From the NCBI RefSeq assembly GCF_030161375.1, contig NZ_BSSQ01000020.1:1-62150 (forward strand): a DNA stretch of 62,150 nucleotides. Direction: 5' to 3'. Positions 25,631 to 33,386 of the stretch are shown here, in pieces. The position numbers and the translations under genes were made by a program. A model generated the notes under the pieces. The model had not been told where the DNA came from and searched no databases. It saw nothing but the letters and a program-made list of their open reading frames with translations. Origin of the DNA: Paenibacillus glycanilyticus. GTDB lineage: Bacteria > Bacillota > Bacilli > Paenibacillales > Paenibacillaceae. Position 1 is the stretch's first letter, and the number at the start of each line of letters is the position of its first letter.

Positions 25631-26458
25631 ATGAGACCGATATCCTCCGGAAACTTATGGAAAATTATTGGCATTTCCTCCGTTTTGTCGACACTGCTGC
25701 TGATTGCGGGAGTTGGATTTGCCGTGAAGGATACGCTTTATCCGAAAGGCGAGGCGTTCTCGGAGAGTGCGAAGGTGTCGGTGCTGCCGGCGGGAGGCGA
25801 GCTGAGCGAAGGTAATGACATTGTGATTACGGCCATCGGCGATTCTCTGACGAAAGGCACAGGCGACGCGTCTGGCGAAGGTTACGTTAAGCAGGTCGTC
25901 GCGCTGCTGAAGCAGAAATATCCGGGCAAGTCCGTCCGGCTCAACAACAACCTGGCAGTTAACGGTTTGAAATCCGATCGGCTTGAGCAGCTGCTGGAAA
26001 CCGATAAAGGCTACAGCTTTGCGCTTAAGCAGGCGAACGTAATCGTCTTTACCATCGGCGGAAACGATCTGTTCCAGATCCTCTCTGGCAAGAGTTTGGG
26101 CAATTTGGCGAACGAATTGAATTTGGATAAGCTTAAGGCCGAGATGCCTCAAGGTTTGAACCGGCTGGCGCAAGTCGTAAAACGGCTTCATCTGATTAAT
26201 CCCAATGCGCAAGTCGTATACGTGGGCTTGTACAATCCGTTCTATGATATCGAGGAATTTAGGAGCGGTTCGCTCCAGATTCAGCAGTGGAACGAACGGG
26301 TATACACGCTGCTTCACGAATACCCCAATATGACGATGGTCCCGACGTTCGATTTATTCGAGAACACGATTGACCGTTACCTATCGTCGGATCATTTTCA
26401 TCCCAATCATGCTGGGTACCAGCAAATCGCCACTCGCATCGTGCAGTCATTAGAGTAG
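25631..26458 (+). CDS. Membrane-anchored SGNH/GDSL hydrolase
   Basis: A 275-residue esterase-type protein. One N-terminal membrane helix (about 10-32) is followed by an extracellular SGNH domain: block I AIGDSLTKGTGD with the Ser, block III TIGGNDLF with the Gly and Asn, and block V DHFHPNHAGY with the Asp and His. It probably deacylates a cell-wall or lipid substrate. ATG 25631 is preferred because AAGGAGA lies 10 bases upstream. It is followed by an ABC ATPase and permease in the same direction (12-base gap), which suggests one operon. Confidence 0.83.
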   Translation: MRPISSGNLWKIIGISSVLSTLLLIAGVGFAVKDTLYPKGEAFSESAKVSVLPAGGELSEGNDIVITAIGDSLTKGTGDASGEGYVKQVVALLKQKYPGKSVRLNNNLAVNGLKSDRLEQLLETDKGYSFALKQANVIVFTIGGNDLFQILSGKSLGNLANELNLDKLKAEMPQGLNRLAQVVKRLHLINPNAQVVYVGLYNPFYDIEEFRSGSLQIQQWNERVYTLLHEYPNMTMVPTFDLFENTIDRYLSSDHFHPNHAGYQQIATRIVQSLE

Positions 26459-26470
26459 GAGGGAACGAGC

Positions 26471-27466
26471 ATGCGTCACGCAAGACGAGAGTCTGGGCAG
26501 TTGGACGATCAGGACAGCGACAGCGTGCTGTCTGTCCGCAATGTCAAGAAACAAATCGGCGGTAAGCCAATCATTAAGGACATCACGTTCGAGGTCCGCG
26601 CCGGTGAAATCTTCGGCTTTCTCGGACCTAATGGCGCCGGAAAAACGACGACAATCCGTATGCTCGTCGATCTGATCAAGCCGACTTCGGGCGAGATTAT
26701 GATCTGCGGCGAAGACATTAGCCGCCATCCCGAAGCTGCAATGCGCCATGTCGGCTGCATTGTTGAAAATCCCGAAGCCTATCCCTATCTGACGGGATGG
26801 GAAAATCTAGAGCATTTCGCACGTATGCAGAGCGGCGTCGATCATGCGCGAATTCGCGAGGTCGCTGCCATCGTCGGCCTTGATGCGCGCATTCATGATA
26901 AAGTAAAAACTTATTCGCTTGGCATGCGGCAGCGACTCGGCATCGCGCAGGCGCTGCTCGGTCGGCCGAAGCTGCTCATCCTGGACGAACCAACGAACGG
27001 GCTCGATCCAAAAGGCATCAAGGAGCTGCGGGAATTCGTCCGCATGCTGGCGAATCAGGGCATGAGTTTGTTCATCTCGAGTCATCTGCTGAGCGAGATC
27101 CAACTGATGTGCGATCGCGTCGCGATCATCAGCCAAGGCAAGGTACTGGCTGTCGGCACGGTAGACGAGCTGATCCACGGCTCTGACAATTACGTCGTCT
27201 GGCAATTCGAACAGCAGGAGGCGGGGCGCCGTCTGCTCGCGGGCGAGAGCGACGTCGTGCTCGTGCTGGAGCAAGAGCACAGGATCGACGAGAGCTTGCT
27301 CGCGGGGATGAGGGAGGGGCTCATCACGGCGATGAACCCGGAGCGGATCTCGTCTCTGGTTGAGAAGGCGGTGCTCGCCGGCATTGGCATTGTGTCTGTG
27401 CACAGCATAGCTCCGACGCTGGAGCAGTTATTTTTACGGATGACGGAAGGTGAAAGCATTGGTTAG
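26471..27466 (+). CDS. ABC-2 type exporter, ATP-binding subunit
   Basis: A 331-residue ATPase. Walker A is GPNGAGKTTT, the signature is YSLGMRQRLG and Walker B is LLILDEPTNGLDP, then the H-loop SSHLLSE. The C-terminal 80 residues are the DUF4162-like tail common in antibiotic or bacteriocin exporters of the DrrA/BcrA type. It overlaps the permease start, so the two are translationally coupled. The substrate is unknown; the SGNH hydrolase partner points to an envelope function. Confidence 0.9.
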   Translation: MRHARRESGQLDDQDSDSVLSVRNVKKQIGGKPIIKDITFEVRAGEIFGFLGPNGAGKTTTIRMLVDLIKPTSGEIMICGEDISRHPEAAMRHVGCIVENPEAYPYLTGWENLEHFARMQSGVDHARIREVAAIVGLDARIHDKVKTYSLGMRQRLGIAQALLGRPKLLILDEPTNGLDPKGIKELREFVRMLANQGMSLFISSHLLSEIQLMCDRVAIISQGKVLAVGTVDELIHGSDNYVVWQFEQQEAGRRLLAGESDVVLVLEQEHRIDESLLAGMREGLITAMNPERISSLVEKAVLAGIGIVSVHSIAPTLEQLFLRMTEGESIG

Positions 27467-28445
27467 ATTGCTCCCGCTCATACAAAACGAAACCCTCAAG
27501 ATATGGAAGAAGAAGCGATTTCTCGTCATCGTGCTCGTGCTGCTGATCCTCATTCCGATCTTTACGTATGCGCAGTATCGCATCAAAGAGACGAACGAGA
27601 TGAATTTCAAGGATTGGCGCAATCAGCTCGTGCAGCAAATCAGCGAATACCAGAACACGCTCTCGAGTGACAGGATACCAGACGAATGGAAGCGTTCGCA
27701 GCGAATCGCCGTGCAGCAGCTACAATATTATTTGGATCATGACGTCAATCCGAACTCGCCGGACGGCGTCACGTTCACTCGTAGCTTCCTGTCGAACGCG
27801 GTAACGCTGTTCTTCCCATTGCTTATACTTGCGCTTGCTTCCGACCTCGTTTCGGGCGAACGCACGTCGGGCACGATCAAGATGCTACTGACACGGCCTG
27901 TGTGCCGTTGGAAGATCTTGTTCAGCAAACTAGTTGCGCTGAGTCTTTACGTATCATTGACCGTTGTAGTCAGTGCGGTACTCTGTTATCTTATATCAGG
28001 CGCGGTGTTCGGCTACAAGGGGTGGGAATTACCTGTTTTTACAGGTTTCGTAATCAAGGGTTCAGCAGTCGAAAGCGGCTTTGTACACGCGATTCCGCAA
28101 TGGCATTATCTGCTGATGGAAGCCGGACTAATCTGGGTGTCGGCCATGACGGTGGCCTTGCTTGCGCTGATGGTGTCTGTGCTAGTGCGCAGCACGGCCG
28201 CGAGCATCGTAACGATGATGGCAGCCGTTATTTCCGGAACGCTCTTATCAAACATGGCTTCTTCCTGGCACAGTGCTAAATTCATCTTCTCGGTTAATCT
28301 GCAGCTAACCGATTATTTGGCTGGCTCGCCACCGCCGATCACGGGCATGACGCTTGGCTTCTCGCTTGTTATATTGGTCAGTTGGGGAATTGCTTCGCTA
28401 GCCGTTTCCTTCTTCGTCTTTACGAAACAGGATATTTTGAATTAG
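27459..28445 (+). CDS. ABC-2 type exporter, permease subunit
   Basis: A permease of about 328 residues. One helix near the N-terminus (FLVIVLVLLILIPIFTYA), an extracellular loop of about 80 residues, then five helices. The ABC-2 block LASDLVSGERTSGTIKMLLTRPV marks the first cytoplasmic contact. TTG 27459 has GGAAGG 8 bases upstream; GTG 27450 is the alternative and would overlap that site. The last helix ends with FTKQDILN, as in the NatB/BcrB-like group. Confidence 0.87.
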   Translation: MVRLLPLIQNETLKIWKKKRFLVIVLVLLILIPIFTYAQYRIKETNEMNFKDWRNQLVQQISEYQNTLSSDRIPDEWKRSQRIAVQQLQYYLDHDVNPNSPDGVTFTRSFLSNAVTLFFPLLILALASDLVSGERTSGTIKMLLTRPVCRWKILFSKLVALSLYVSLTVVVSAVLCYLISGAVFGYKGWELPVFTGFVIKGSAVESGFVHAIPQWHYLLMEAGLIWVSAMTVALLALMVSVLVRSTAASIVTMMAAVISGTLLSNMASSWHSAKFIFSVNLQLTDYLAGSPPPITGMTLGFSLVILVSWGIASLAVSFFVFTKQDILN

Positions 28446-28466
28446 AAAGAGTAGAAAAGGCTGCAT

Positions 28467-29435
28467 TTACACAGCTGCCACGCCATTTCTAAATTTCATA
28501 TTAGGGAAGCTGTTGCCCGCTATCTTTTCTGGGGATACGGCTGTTTCAATTTTTTGAATATCATCGGCGCTTAATTTCACATTTACAGCTTTTAATGAAT
28601 CTTGAAGAGTAGTCCGTCTTGAAGCACCAATTATAGTAATCAGGTCTTCGCCTTTCGTTAACATCCACGCAAGAGCCAGTTGTGGGACGGTTACATGCTT
28701 CTCATCAGCGATGGTACGCAATTGCTCTACAAGCTCAAGATTCCTGTCTATGTTTTGTTCAAAGAATAAAGGAACCCAAGGGCTGTGTGTCTCTGAGTCC
28801 TTTGAACAAGTACCGCTAAGCAACCCATGGGCAAGAGCGCCAAATGCGACCACGCCAATCCCCAGCTCTCTTGCCGTTGGCATAATGTCATGTTCGATGC
28901 TTCTATTAAATAAGGAATATTCCATCTCTACGAAGCTGATCGGGTGAACCGAATTTGCTTTTCTCAGTGTATCAGCATCCACTTGTGAAACCCCGATCTG
29001 CCGGACATAACCAGCCTTAACCAGGTCGGCAACCGCTCCAATTGTTTCTTCTACCGGTATGCCCAGATCGATTCGTGCTGGCTGATACAGGTCAATATAG
29101 TCCAAATTTAATCTTTTAAGAGTATAGGTAAGATAGTTTTTAATGGCTAGCGGTCTAACATCAAGCCCATACATTCCGCCATTCGGCGCAGTCAACATCC
29201 CAAACTTAACAGACACATAAGCCTGTTCCCTCTTTTGACCCTTCAGGGCTTCGCCAATAATCAATTCACTTTTCCCTGAGCCATAAAAGTCTGCTGTATT
29301 CAGATGATTAATGCCATATTCCAGCGCTTCATGGATTGTCGCTATTTTTTCTTCCTTATTATGGTCATTGCTCATTCTTCCACCGCAGCCTAAACCAAGC
29401 TTATGAAGCTGTACATCATTATTCTTATATAACAT
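28467..29435 (-). CDS. Aldo/keto reductase
   Basis: A 322-residue TIM-barrel oxidoreductase using NADPH. The catalytic Asp-Tyr pair is in NTADFYGSG and the Lys in YVSVKFGM. The usual His region reads IDLYQPARID, so His is replaced by Gln/Pro as in some AKR11/13-type enzymes. The cofactor end is TIIGASRRTTLQDSL. It lies 22 bases downstream of a MarR gene on the same strand and is probably its target. Confidence 0.87.
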   Translation of the reverse strand: MLYKNNDVQLHKLGLGCGGRMSNDHNKEEKIATIHEALEYGINHLNTADFYGSGKSELIIGEALKGQKREQAYVSVKFGMLTAPNGGMYGLDVRPLAIKNYLTYTLKRLNLDYIDLYQPARIDLGIPVEETIGAVADLVKAGYVRQIGVSQVDADTLRKANSVHPISFVEMEYSLFNRSIEHDIMPTARELGIGVVAFGALAHGLLSGTCSKDSETHSPWVPLFFEQNIDRNLELVEQLRTIADEKHVTVPQLALAWMLTKGEDLITIIGASRRTTLQDSLKAVNVKLSADDIQKIETAVSPEKIAGNSFPNMKFRNGVAAV

Positions 29436-29457
29436 ATGGGATCTCTCCTCTGCATGA

Positions 29458-29901
29458 TTATCTTAACTTTTGGGTGCTATCATAAATCTTCTTTAAAGAT
29501 TTCATCGTAATTAGCAGATCTTCTTCGGTTAAGTCCTCCGTAAATAAACCAACCATTCCCTGAACCTTTTCATGAATGACAGGCAATATTTGCTTCGCTT
29601 TTTCCGTTAGATACAGCCTATAGGCCCTGCTGTTTTTTTCGTGCTGCTCTTTATACAAATAATCCAGTTGAATTAATTTGCTAATCGTTCTTGCAGACAT
29701 CGCCTTATCATTGCCAATTTCTTCACTCAATTTATTTTGACTGATTCCTTCGTTCTTATCTAGAAAAAGCAAGTAGGGCAGGGATCCGCTGCTGAGCTCA
29801 TACTCTTTAATGATTCTGTCCAGGTAAATTTGAGTGTTTCTAAAAATTTTACTGTTGAGCATAATAAAATGCATGGTTTCTGTTTCTTGCAAAGTGATCA
29901 C
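29458..29901 (-). CDS. MarR-family transcriptional regulator
   Basis: A 147-residue winged-helix regulator. The core is ISQNKLSEEIGNDKAMSARTISKLIQLDYL and the wing ENSRAYRLYLTEKAK. GTG 29901 is the start used; an internal ATG at 29874 is possible. Two palindromic operators lie directly upstream. It precedes the aldo/keto reductase in the same operon, a common arrangement for electrophile-responsive regulation. Confidence 0.85.
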   Translation of the reverse strand: MITLQETETMHFIMLNSKIFRNTQIYLDRIIKEYELSSGSLPYLLFLDKNEGISQNKLSEEIGNDKAMSARTISKLIQLDYLYKEQHEKNSRAYRLYLTEKAKQILPVIHEKVQGMVGLFTEDLTEEDLLITMKSLKKIYDSTQKLR

Positions 29902-29913
29902 TACTTTCTTGAT

Positions 29914-29963
29914 TGTTGACTAGTCAACACATATATTAATGCTTCGTTGTTGAGTAGTCAACT
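29914..29963. promoter_or_regulatory. Twin MarR operators
   Basis: TGTTGACTAGTCAACA (29914-29929, perfect palindrome) and TGTTGAGTAGTCAACT (29948-29963), 34 bp apart, immediately upstream of the MarR gene. Confidence 0.75.
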
Positions 29964-30073
29964 AAATTAATAAAGCGATAAGCAACTTACTTTTTCGTTT
30001 CGGACAGATCTATTCAGAATCGGAATTCGACCATTTAGCGATTGCATGGGAGAATATTGAAAATGACATCTGC

Positions 30074-30098
30074 AAAAAGCTCCGATTCGGGGCTTTTT
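30074..30098 (+). terminator. Terminator hairpin following an ORF remnant
   Basis: AAAAAGCTCC pairs with GGGGCTTTTT. Just upstream, 30000-30075 encodes a short gene-like stretch (YSESEFDHLAIAWENIEND) without a start, probably the tail of a lost gene. The hairpin could also act in the leader of ogt. Confidence 0.6.
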
Positions 30099-30187
30099 CT
30101 GTGGCAAAATATAATACATTGAAGCATGGCGGACGTGGCGCAGTTACGCTACAATTAATCTTTGAAACACGCTATAAGGAGGACAAA

Positions 30188-30727
30188 ATGTATTATTCAA
30201 CAAACTACCCGTCGCCCTTAGGAACGATTACGCTTTCTTGTGACAAGGACAACCTTGTAGGTTTATGGTTAGAGGGGCAAAAATATCACGGTAACTCCAT
30301 ACCCGAAGAGATGATAGAAAATAACGATATGCCGGTATTCGACGCTGCAAAAAAATGGTTAGACAGATATTTTGCAGGTGAGAAACCTGCTATTGCTGAT
30401 CTGCCTTTAGCTCCCATTGGAGGAGAATTTCGTAGGGCAGTATGGGATATCTTGTGTAAAATTCCATACGGAGAATATATCACGTACGGGGATATTGCAA
30501 AGGCTGTGGCCGTGCAAATGGGTAAAACAAGCATGTCCAGTCAAGCAGTTGGCGGAGCAGTAGGGCATAATCCCATCTCTATTATTATTCCCTGCCATCG
30601 GGTTGTAGGGGGAAATGGCAGCTTGACAGGGTATGCCGGAGGCATCAGTAAAAAAATCAAATTGCTTGAACACGAAGGTGTAGATATGTCCAAGTTATTT
30701 GTACCTACCAAGGGCACAGCGCTTTAA
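30188..30727 (+). CDS. ogt: Methylated-DNA-protein cysteine methyltransferase
   Basis: A 179-residue O6-alkylguanine repair protein. The acceptor Cys lies in IIIPCHRVVG; GSLTGYAGG follows, and the HTH part IPYGEYITYGDIAKAV precedes it. It moves the alkyl group from O6-methylguanine to its own Cys. ATG 30188 with TAAGGAGG upstream is clear; a longer in-frame reading from GTG 30101 is unsupported. Regulation by Ada is not evident. Confidence 0.93.
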   Translation: MYYSTNYPSPLGTITLSCDKDNLVGLWLEGQKYHGNSIPEEMIENNDMPVFDAAKKWLDRYFAGEKPAIADLPLAPIGGEFRRAVWDILCKIPYGEYITYGDIAKAVAVQMGKTSMSSQAVGGAVGHNPISIIIPCHRVVGGNGSLTGYAGGISKKIKLLEHEGVDMSKLFVPTKGTAL

Positions 30728-30781
30728 TATACATGACATGATGGCGGATACGTTATGTAATTCTGAACCGGGAGAAAAATA

Positions 30782-31507
30782 ATGAATATTGTCTCATGGA
30801 ATTGCAGTCAAGTATTAAGACAGAAATATGTACGTCTTAAACCCATCATGCCTGATTTTGCTATTATTCCTGAATGTGAATCGCTCGAGAAGTTGGGGGA
30901 TGCGTATAAAGAATTGTTTCCCAAAGCCATTTGGTATGGAGACAATCCATGGAAAGGCTTAGGCGTGTTCGCTACTAGTCAATATGAACTATCCGTACAT
31001 CCAGCATATGATGATCAGTATAAGTGGATTGTTCCGATCAGTGTCAGCGGTGGGACAGAGAACTTGACCATTATAGCTGTATGGACAAAGAATCATAAGA
31101 TTCGTAATCTCAGTTATATAGGCCAGCTGTATATGGCATTGCAACAATATAAGTCTTTGCTTCAAACTGAACAATGTATTGTTGTAGGTGATTTAAATAG
31201 TAATGCGATCTGGGATTATTATTCACGAGTGGGCAACCATACTGCTGTAGTTGATCTGTTAAGAGGATACGGTATAGAAAGCGCCTATCACCACTTTTAC
31301 GGTGAACCACACGGACAAGAGACGCGACCAACCCATTATTTCCGTTATGATCAGAAGAAGCCGTTTCATATTGACTATGTCTTCGCGCCAATAAATTGGC
31401 TGTCTAGGATGCAGACGGTTGAAGTAGGTACATATGATGATTGGCGTGATGCTCCAAGTGATCATGTACCATTGATTGTAAAATTCCTTTCAGAAAGAGT
31501 GGATTGA
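30782..31507 (+). CDS. Endonuclease/exonuclease/phosphatase family protein
   Basis: A 241-residue Mg-dependent phosphodiesterase fold. Visible conserved points: IVSWNCSQ (Asn), PECES (Glu), VVGDLNSN (Asp/Asn), HIDYVFAP (Asp) and the C-terminal SDHVPL with the catalytic His. The substrate (nucleic acid, phospholipid or phosphoester) is not predictable. It lies 54 bases after ogt. Its terminator has been split by an IS3-family element. Confidence 0.85.
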   Translation: MNIVSWNCSQVLRQKYVRLKPIMPDFAIIPECESLEKLGDAYKELFPKAIWYGDNPWKGLGVFATSQYELSVHPAYDDQYKWIVPISVSGGTENLTIIAVWTKNHKIRNLSYIGQLYMALQQYKSLLQTEQCIVVGDLNSNAIWDYYSRVGNHTAVVDLLRGYGIESAYHHFYGEPHGQETRPTHYFRYDQKKPFHIDYVFAPINWLSRMQTVEVGTYDDWRDAPSDHVPLIVKFLSERVD

Positions 31508-31537
31508 TCAAACAATAGCGAATTTGATACCTACACG

Positions 31538-31555
31538 ACAGCAGCCGGTAACTTG
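31538..31555 (+). terminator. Left half of a terminator split by the IS element
   Basis: ACAGCAGCCGG (31538-31548) plus loop bases and the left CTTG target copy. The matching arm CCGGCTGCTGT and its T-run lie at 33005-33019, beyond the IS. Confidence 0.8.
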
Positions 31556-31606
31556 TGAACTGCACCCCATTTGTTAGACACGACTAACAATGGAGGTGCA
31601 GTTTTT

Positions 31607-32128
31607 TTGCCTAAATTCAGTTTAGATGAGAAATTGAAGGCGATTCACAGGTATCAGAATGGTGCTGAAGGGATCAGAAGCATTGCAGAATCAATAGGGA
31701 TAAATTATGAAGTTTTACGCATGTGGATTAAGCAATACGAATATCACGGAGAAAACGCCTTTCAAAAGAGCTATACAGCTTACTCCATGACATATAAACT
31801 AGACGTACTCAACTTTATGAACGACAATGGGACGTCTCCAAATGAAGCTGCAGTCATTTTCAATATCTCATCTCCTGGGATAATTCGAGAATGGCGTAGT
31901 CTATTCAATGAACATGGGATCGATGCCCTAAAACCAAGAAAAAAGGGGCGTCGCAGTATGACAGATAAGGATAACAAAGGAACGAAGAAGCAAGAACCTA
32001 CAGAGGGATCGGTTGAAGCGTTACGAGCTGAAGTGGAACGTCTGCGCATGGAAAATGCCTATCTAAAAAAGTTGAATGCCTTAGTTCAAAACAAGGAAAA
32101 ATCACCAAACAAGACAAAGCGAAAGTAG
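31607..32128 (+). CDS. IS3-family transposase OrfA
   Basis: A 173-residue DNA-binding subunit. There are two helix-turn-helix regions (LDEKLKAIHRYQNGAEGIRS; SPNEAAVIFNISSPGIIREW), then a basic link (KPRKKGRRS) and a leucine-zipper-like end (VEALRAEVERLRMENAYLKK). The start is TTG 31607 with GGAGGTG 7-8 bases upstream. The reading frame continues upstream to 31571 but lacks a start signal there. It yields the OrfAB fusion by frameshifting. Confidence 0.9.
   Translation: MPKFSLDEKLKAIHRYQNGAEGIRSIAESIGINYEVLRMWIKQYEYHGENAFQKSYTAYSMTYKLDVLNFMNDNGTSPNEAAVIFNISSPGIIREWRSLFNEHGIDALKPRKKGRRSMTDKDNKGTKKQEPTEGSVEALRAEVERLRMENAYLKKLNALVQNKEKSPNKTKRK
32065..32071 (+). other. Programmed -1 frameshift site
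   Basis: AAAAAAG in frame A-AAA-AAG at the YLKKLN codons of orfA. A -1 slip enters the orfB frame, which is open from there through 32155 onward. This is the standard IS150-type arrangement. Confidence 0.85.
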
Positions 32129-32154
32129 TCTATGAATTAAGGCATGACTTCCCG

Positions 32155-32967
32155 GTGGTTGCATTGTTAAAGCTTGCTGGAGTCAAGCGTAGCACCTTCT
32201 ATTATCAGGTGAAACAATTTGACCAGCCTGATCAAGACGCAGAGCTGAAACGCCTTATACAATCCATTTACGAGGAACATCAGGGACGTTATGGCTATCG
32301 TCGTATTCGTGATGAGTTATTTAATCGAGGGCACCAAATTAATCATAAAAAAGTACAGCGTATTATGAAAGAATTAGGTTTGAAGTCCGTCGTACGTATG
32401 AAGAAATATCGTTCATTTAAAGGGACAGTAGGCAAAATTGCATCTAACGTACTTGAACGTAATTTTCATGCGGAGAAACCAAATGAGAAGTGGGTTACGG
32501 ATATTACGGAATTTAAGTTATTTGGAGAAAAACTGTATTTGTCACCAGTTCTAGACTTGTTTAACGGAGAAATCATCACTTACACAATAGCTTCTCGCCC
32601 TACCTACTCCTTAGTCTCTGAGATGCTAAACAAGGCTTTTAAACGCCTATCCGACGAGGATAAGCTCCTCCTACATTCCGATCAAGGGTGGCACTACCAG
32701 ATGAAGCAATATCAACACGCTTTGAAGAAGCAAGGGATAACCCAGAGCATGTCACGCAAAGGGAATTGTTACGATAACGCGGTCATTGAAAACTTCTTTG
32801 GCATTATGAAATCGGAGTTTCTCTATCTTAATGAGTTTGAAAGTATAGATCATTTTAAGCAAGAGCTGGCTCGATACATTGATTACTACAATTACAAACG
32901 CATTAAATCAAAACTAAAAGGCATGAGCCCGGTACAATACCGGAATCATGCCCAACAGGTTGCATAA
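32155..32967 (+). CDS. IS3-family transposase OrfB (integrase domain)
   Basis: 270 residues from GTG 32155, but normally made as part of OrfAB. It has an HTH_21 region (EEHQGRYGYRRIRDEL) and the rve core with Asp in WVTDITEF, Asp in LLHSDQGW and Glu in AVIENFFG, with DD(35)E spacing. It ends with the MSPVQYRN block. All catalytic residues are intact, so the element is probably active. Confidence 0.92.
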   Translation: MVALLKLAGVKRSTFYYQVKQFDQPDQDAELKRLIQSIYEEHQGRYGYRRIRDELFNRGHQINHKKVQRIMKELGLKSVVRMKKYRSFKGTVGKIASNVLERNFHAEKPNEKWVTDITEFKLFGEKLYLSPVLDLFNGEIITYTIASRPTYSLVSEMLNKAFKRLSDEDKLLLHSDQGWHYQMKQYQHALKKQGITQSMSRKGNCYDNAVIENFFGIMKSEFLYLNEFESIDHFKQELARYIDYYNYKRIKSKLKGMSPVQYRNHAQQVA

Positions 32968-33004
32968 TAATATTGTCTAACTTTTAGGGGTCACTTCACT
33001 TGTG

Positions 33005-33019
33005 CCGGCTGCTGTTTTT
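33005..33019 (+). terminator. Right half of the split terminator
   Basis: CCGGCTGCTGT plus TTTT, the complementary arm to 31538-31548 before IS insertion. Confidence 0.8.
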
Positions 33020-33060
33020 ATTAATCCATGGGTGGCACAGAAGAATATCCCAATTACAAG

Positions 33061-33094
33061 AAACCCGCAAAGCACAAGGCTTTGCGGGTTTTGC
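33061..33094 (+). terminator. Strong hairpin terminator
   Basis: AAACCCGCAAAGC pairs perfectly with GCTTTGCGGGTTT with a 5-base loop. Confidence 0.75.
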
Positions 33095-33144
33095 ATTGTA
33101 GCATAATAATTAACGATTAGGCCTTGTGAAAATACACCCACGTG

Positions 33145-33301
33145 TTATCCCGGCTGTGAAGCTAACAAATCATAAACTCGCACTAAGTCTTCGTGAACTC
33201 CGCCAAGCGAGCCCGTCACTTCCAGCTTGCGAGTCACAAATAGTGCCGTATTAACTGTGGCCTCGGTCACCGGCTAGAGCCGCAATACGAATGAAATCGT
33301 G
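33145..33301 (-). pseudogene. Zinc-type alcohol dehydrogenase/quinone reductase fragment
   Basis: On the minus strand HDFIRIAALAGD is followed, after a frame change and deletion, by TEATVNTALFVTRKLEVTGS and LGGVHEDLVRVYDLLAS, ending at TAA. These match two stretches of the C-terminal half of MDR-family dehydrogenases. The N-terminal two-thirds are missing. Confidence 0.6.
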
Positions 33302-33361
33302 AGCCAATCAAGTTTTATCAAACGGAAGCGTGCGCTGAGAGTTAAATAGAAGAAATGTGGA
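33288..33361. repeat. Dispersed repeat, long copy
   Basis: CGAATGAAATCGTG, about 32 bases unique to this copy, then GAGAGTTAAATAGAAGAAATG. Compare 25282-25324. It partly overlaps the dehydrogenase remnant. Confidence 0.5.
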
Positions 33362-33386
33362 ATGTATCGGTTATTTCTGTAATGGA

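Larger units (their letters stand above)
31556..32998 (+). mobile_element. IS3-family (IS150-type) insertion sequence, complete
   Basis: A 1443-bp element. The left end TGAACTGCACCCC..GTTAGACA and right end (complement) TGAAGTGACCCC..GTTAGACA are imperfect inverted repeats of about 25 bp. A 4-bp target duplication CTTG flanks it (31552-31555 and 32999-33002). It carries orfA and orfB with a programmed -1 frameshift site. Removing it and one CTTG restores a perfect terminator at the target. Confidence 0.93.
33003..33386. other. Intergenic DNA with terminator halves and gene remnants
   Basis: Contains the right arm of the split terminator (33005-33019), a second strong terminator (33061-33094), a zinc-type dehydrogenase fragment on the minus strand (33145-33301) and the long copy of a dispersed repeat (33288-33361). 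No intact gene. Confidence 0.6.
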
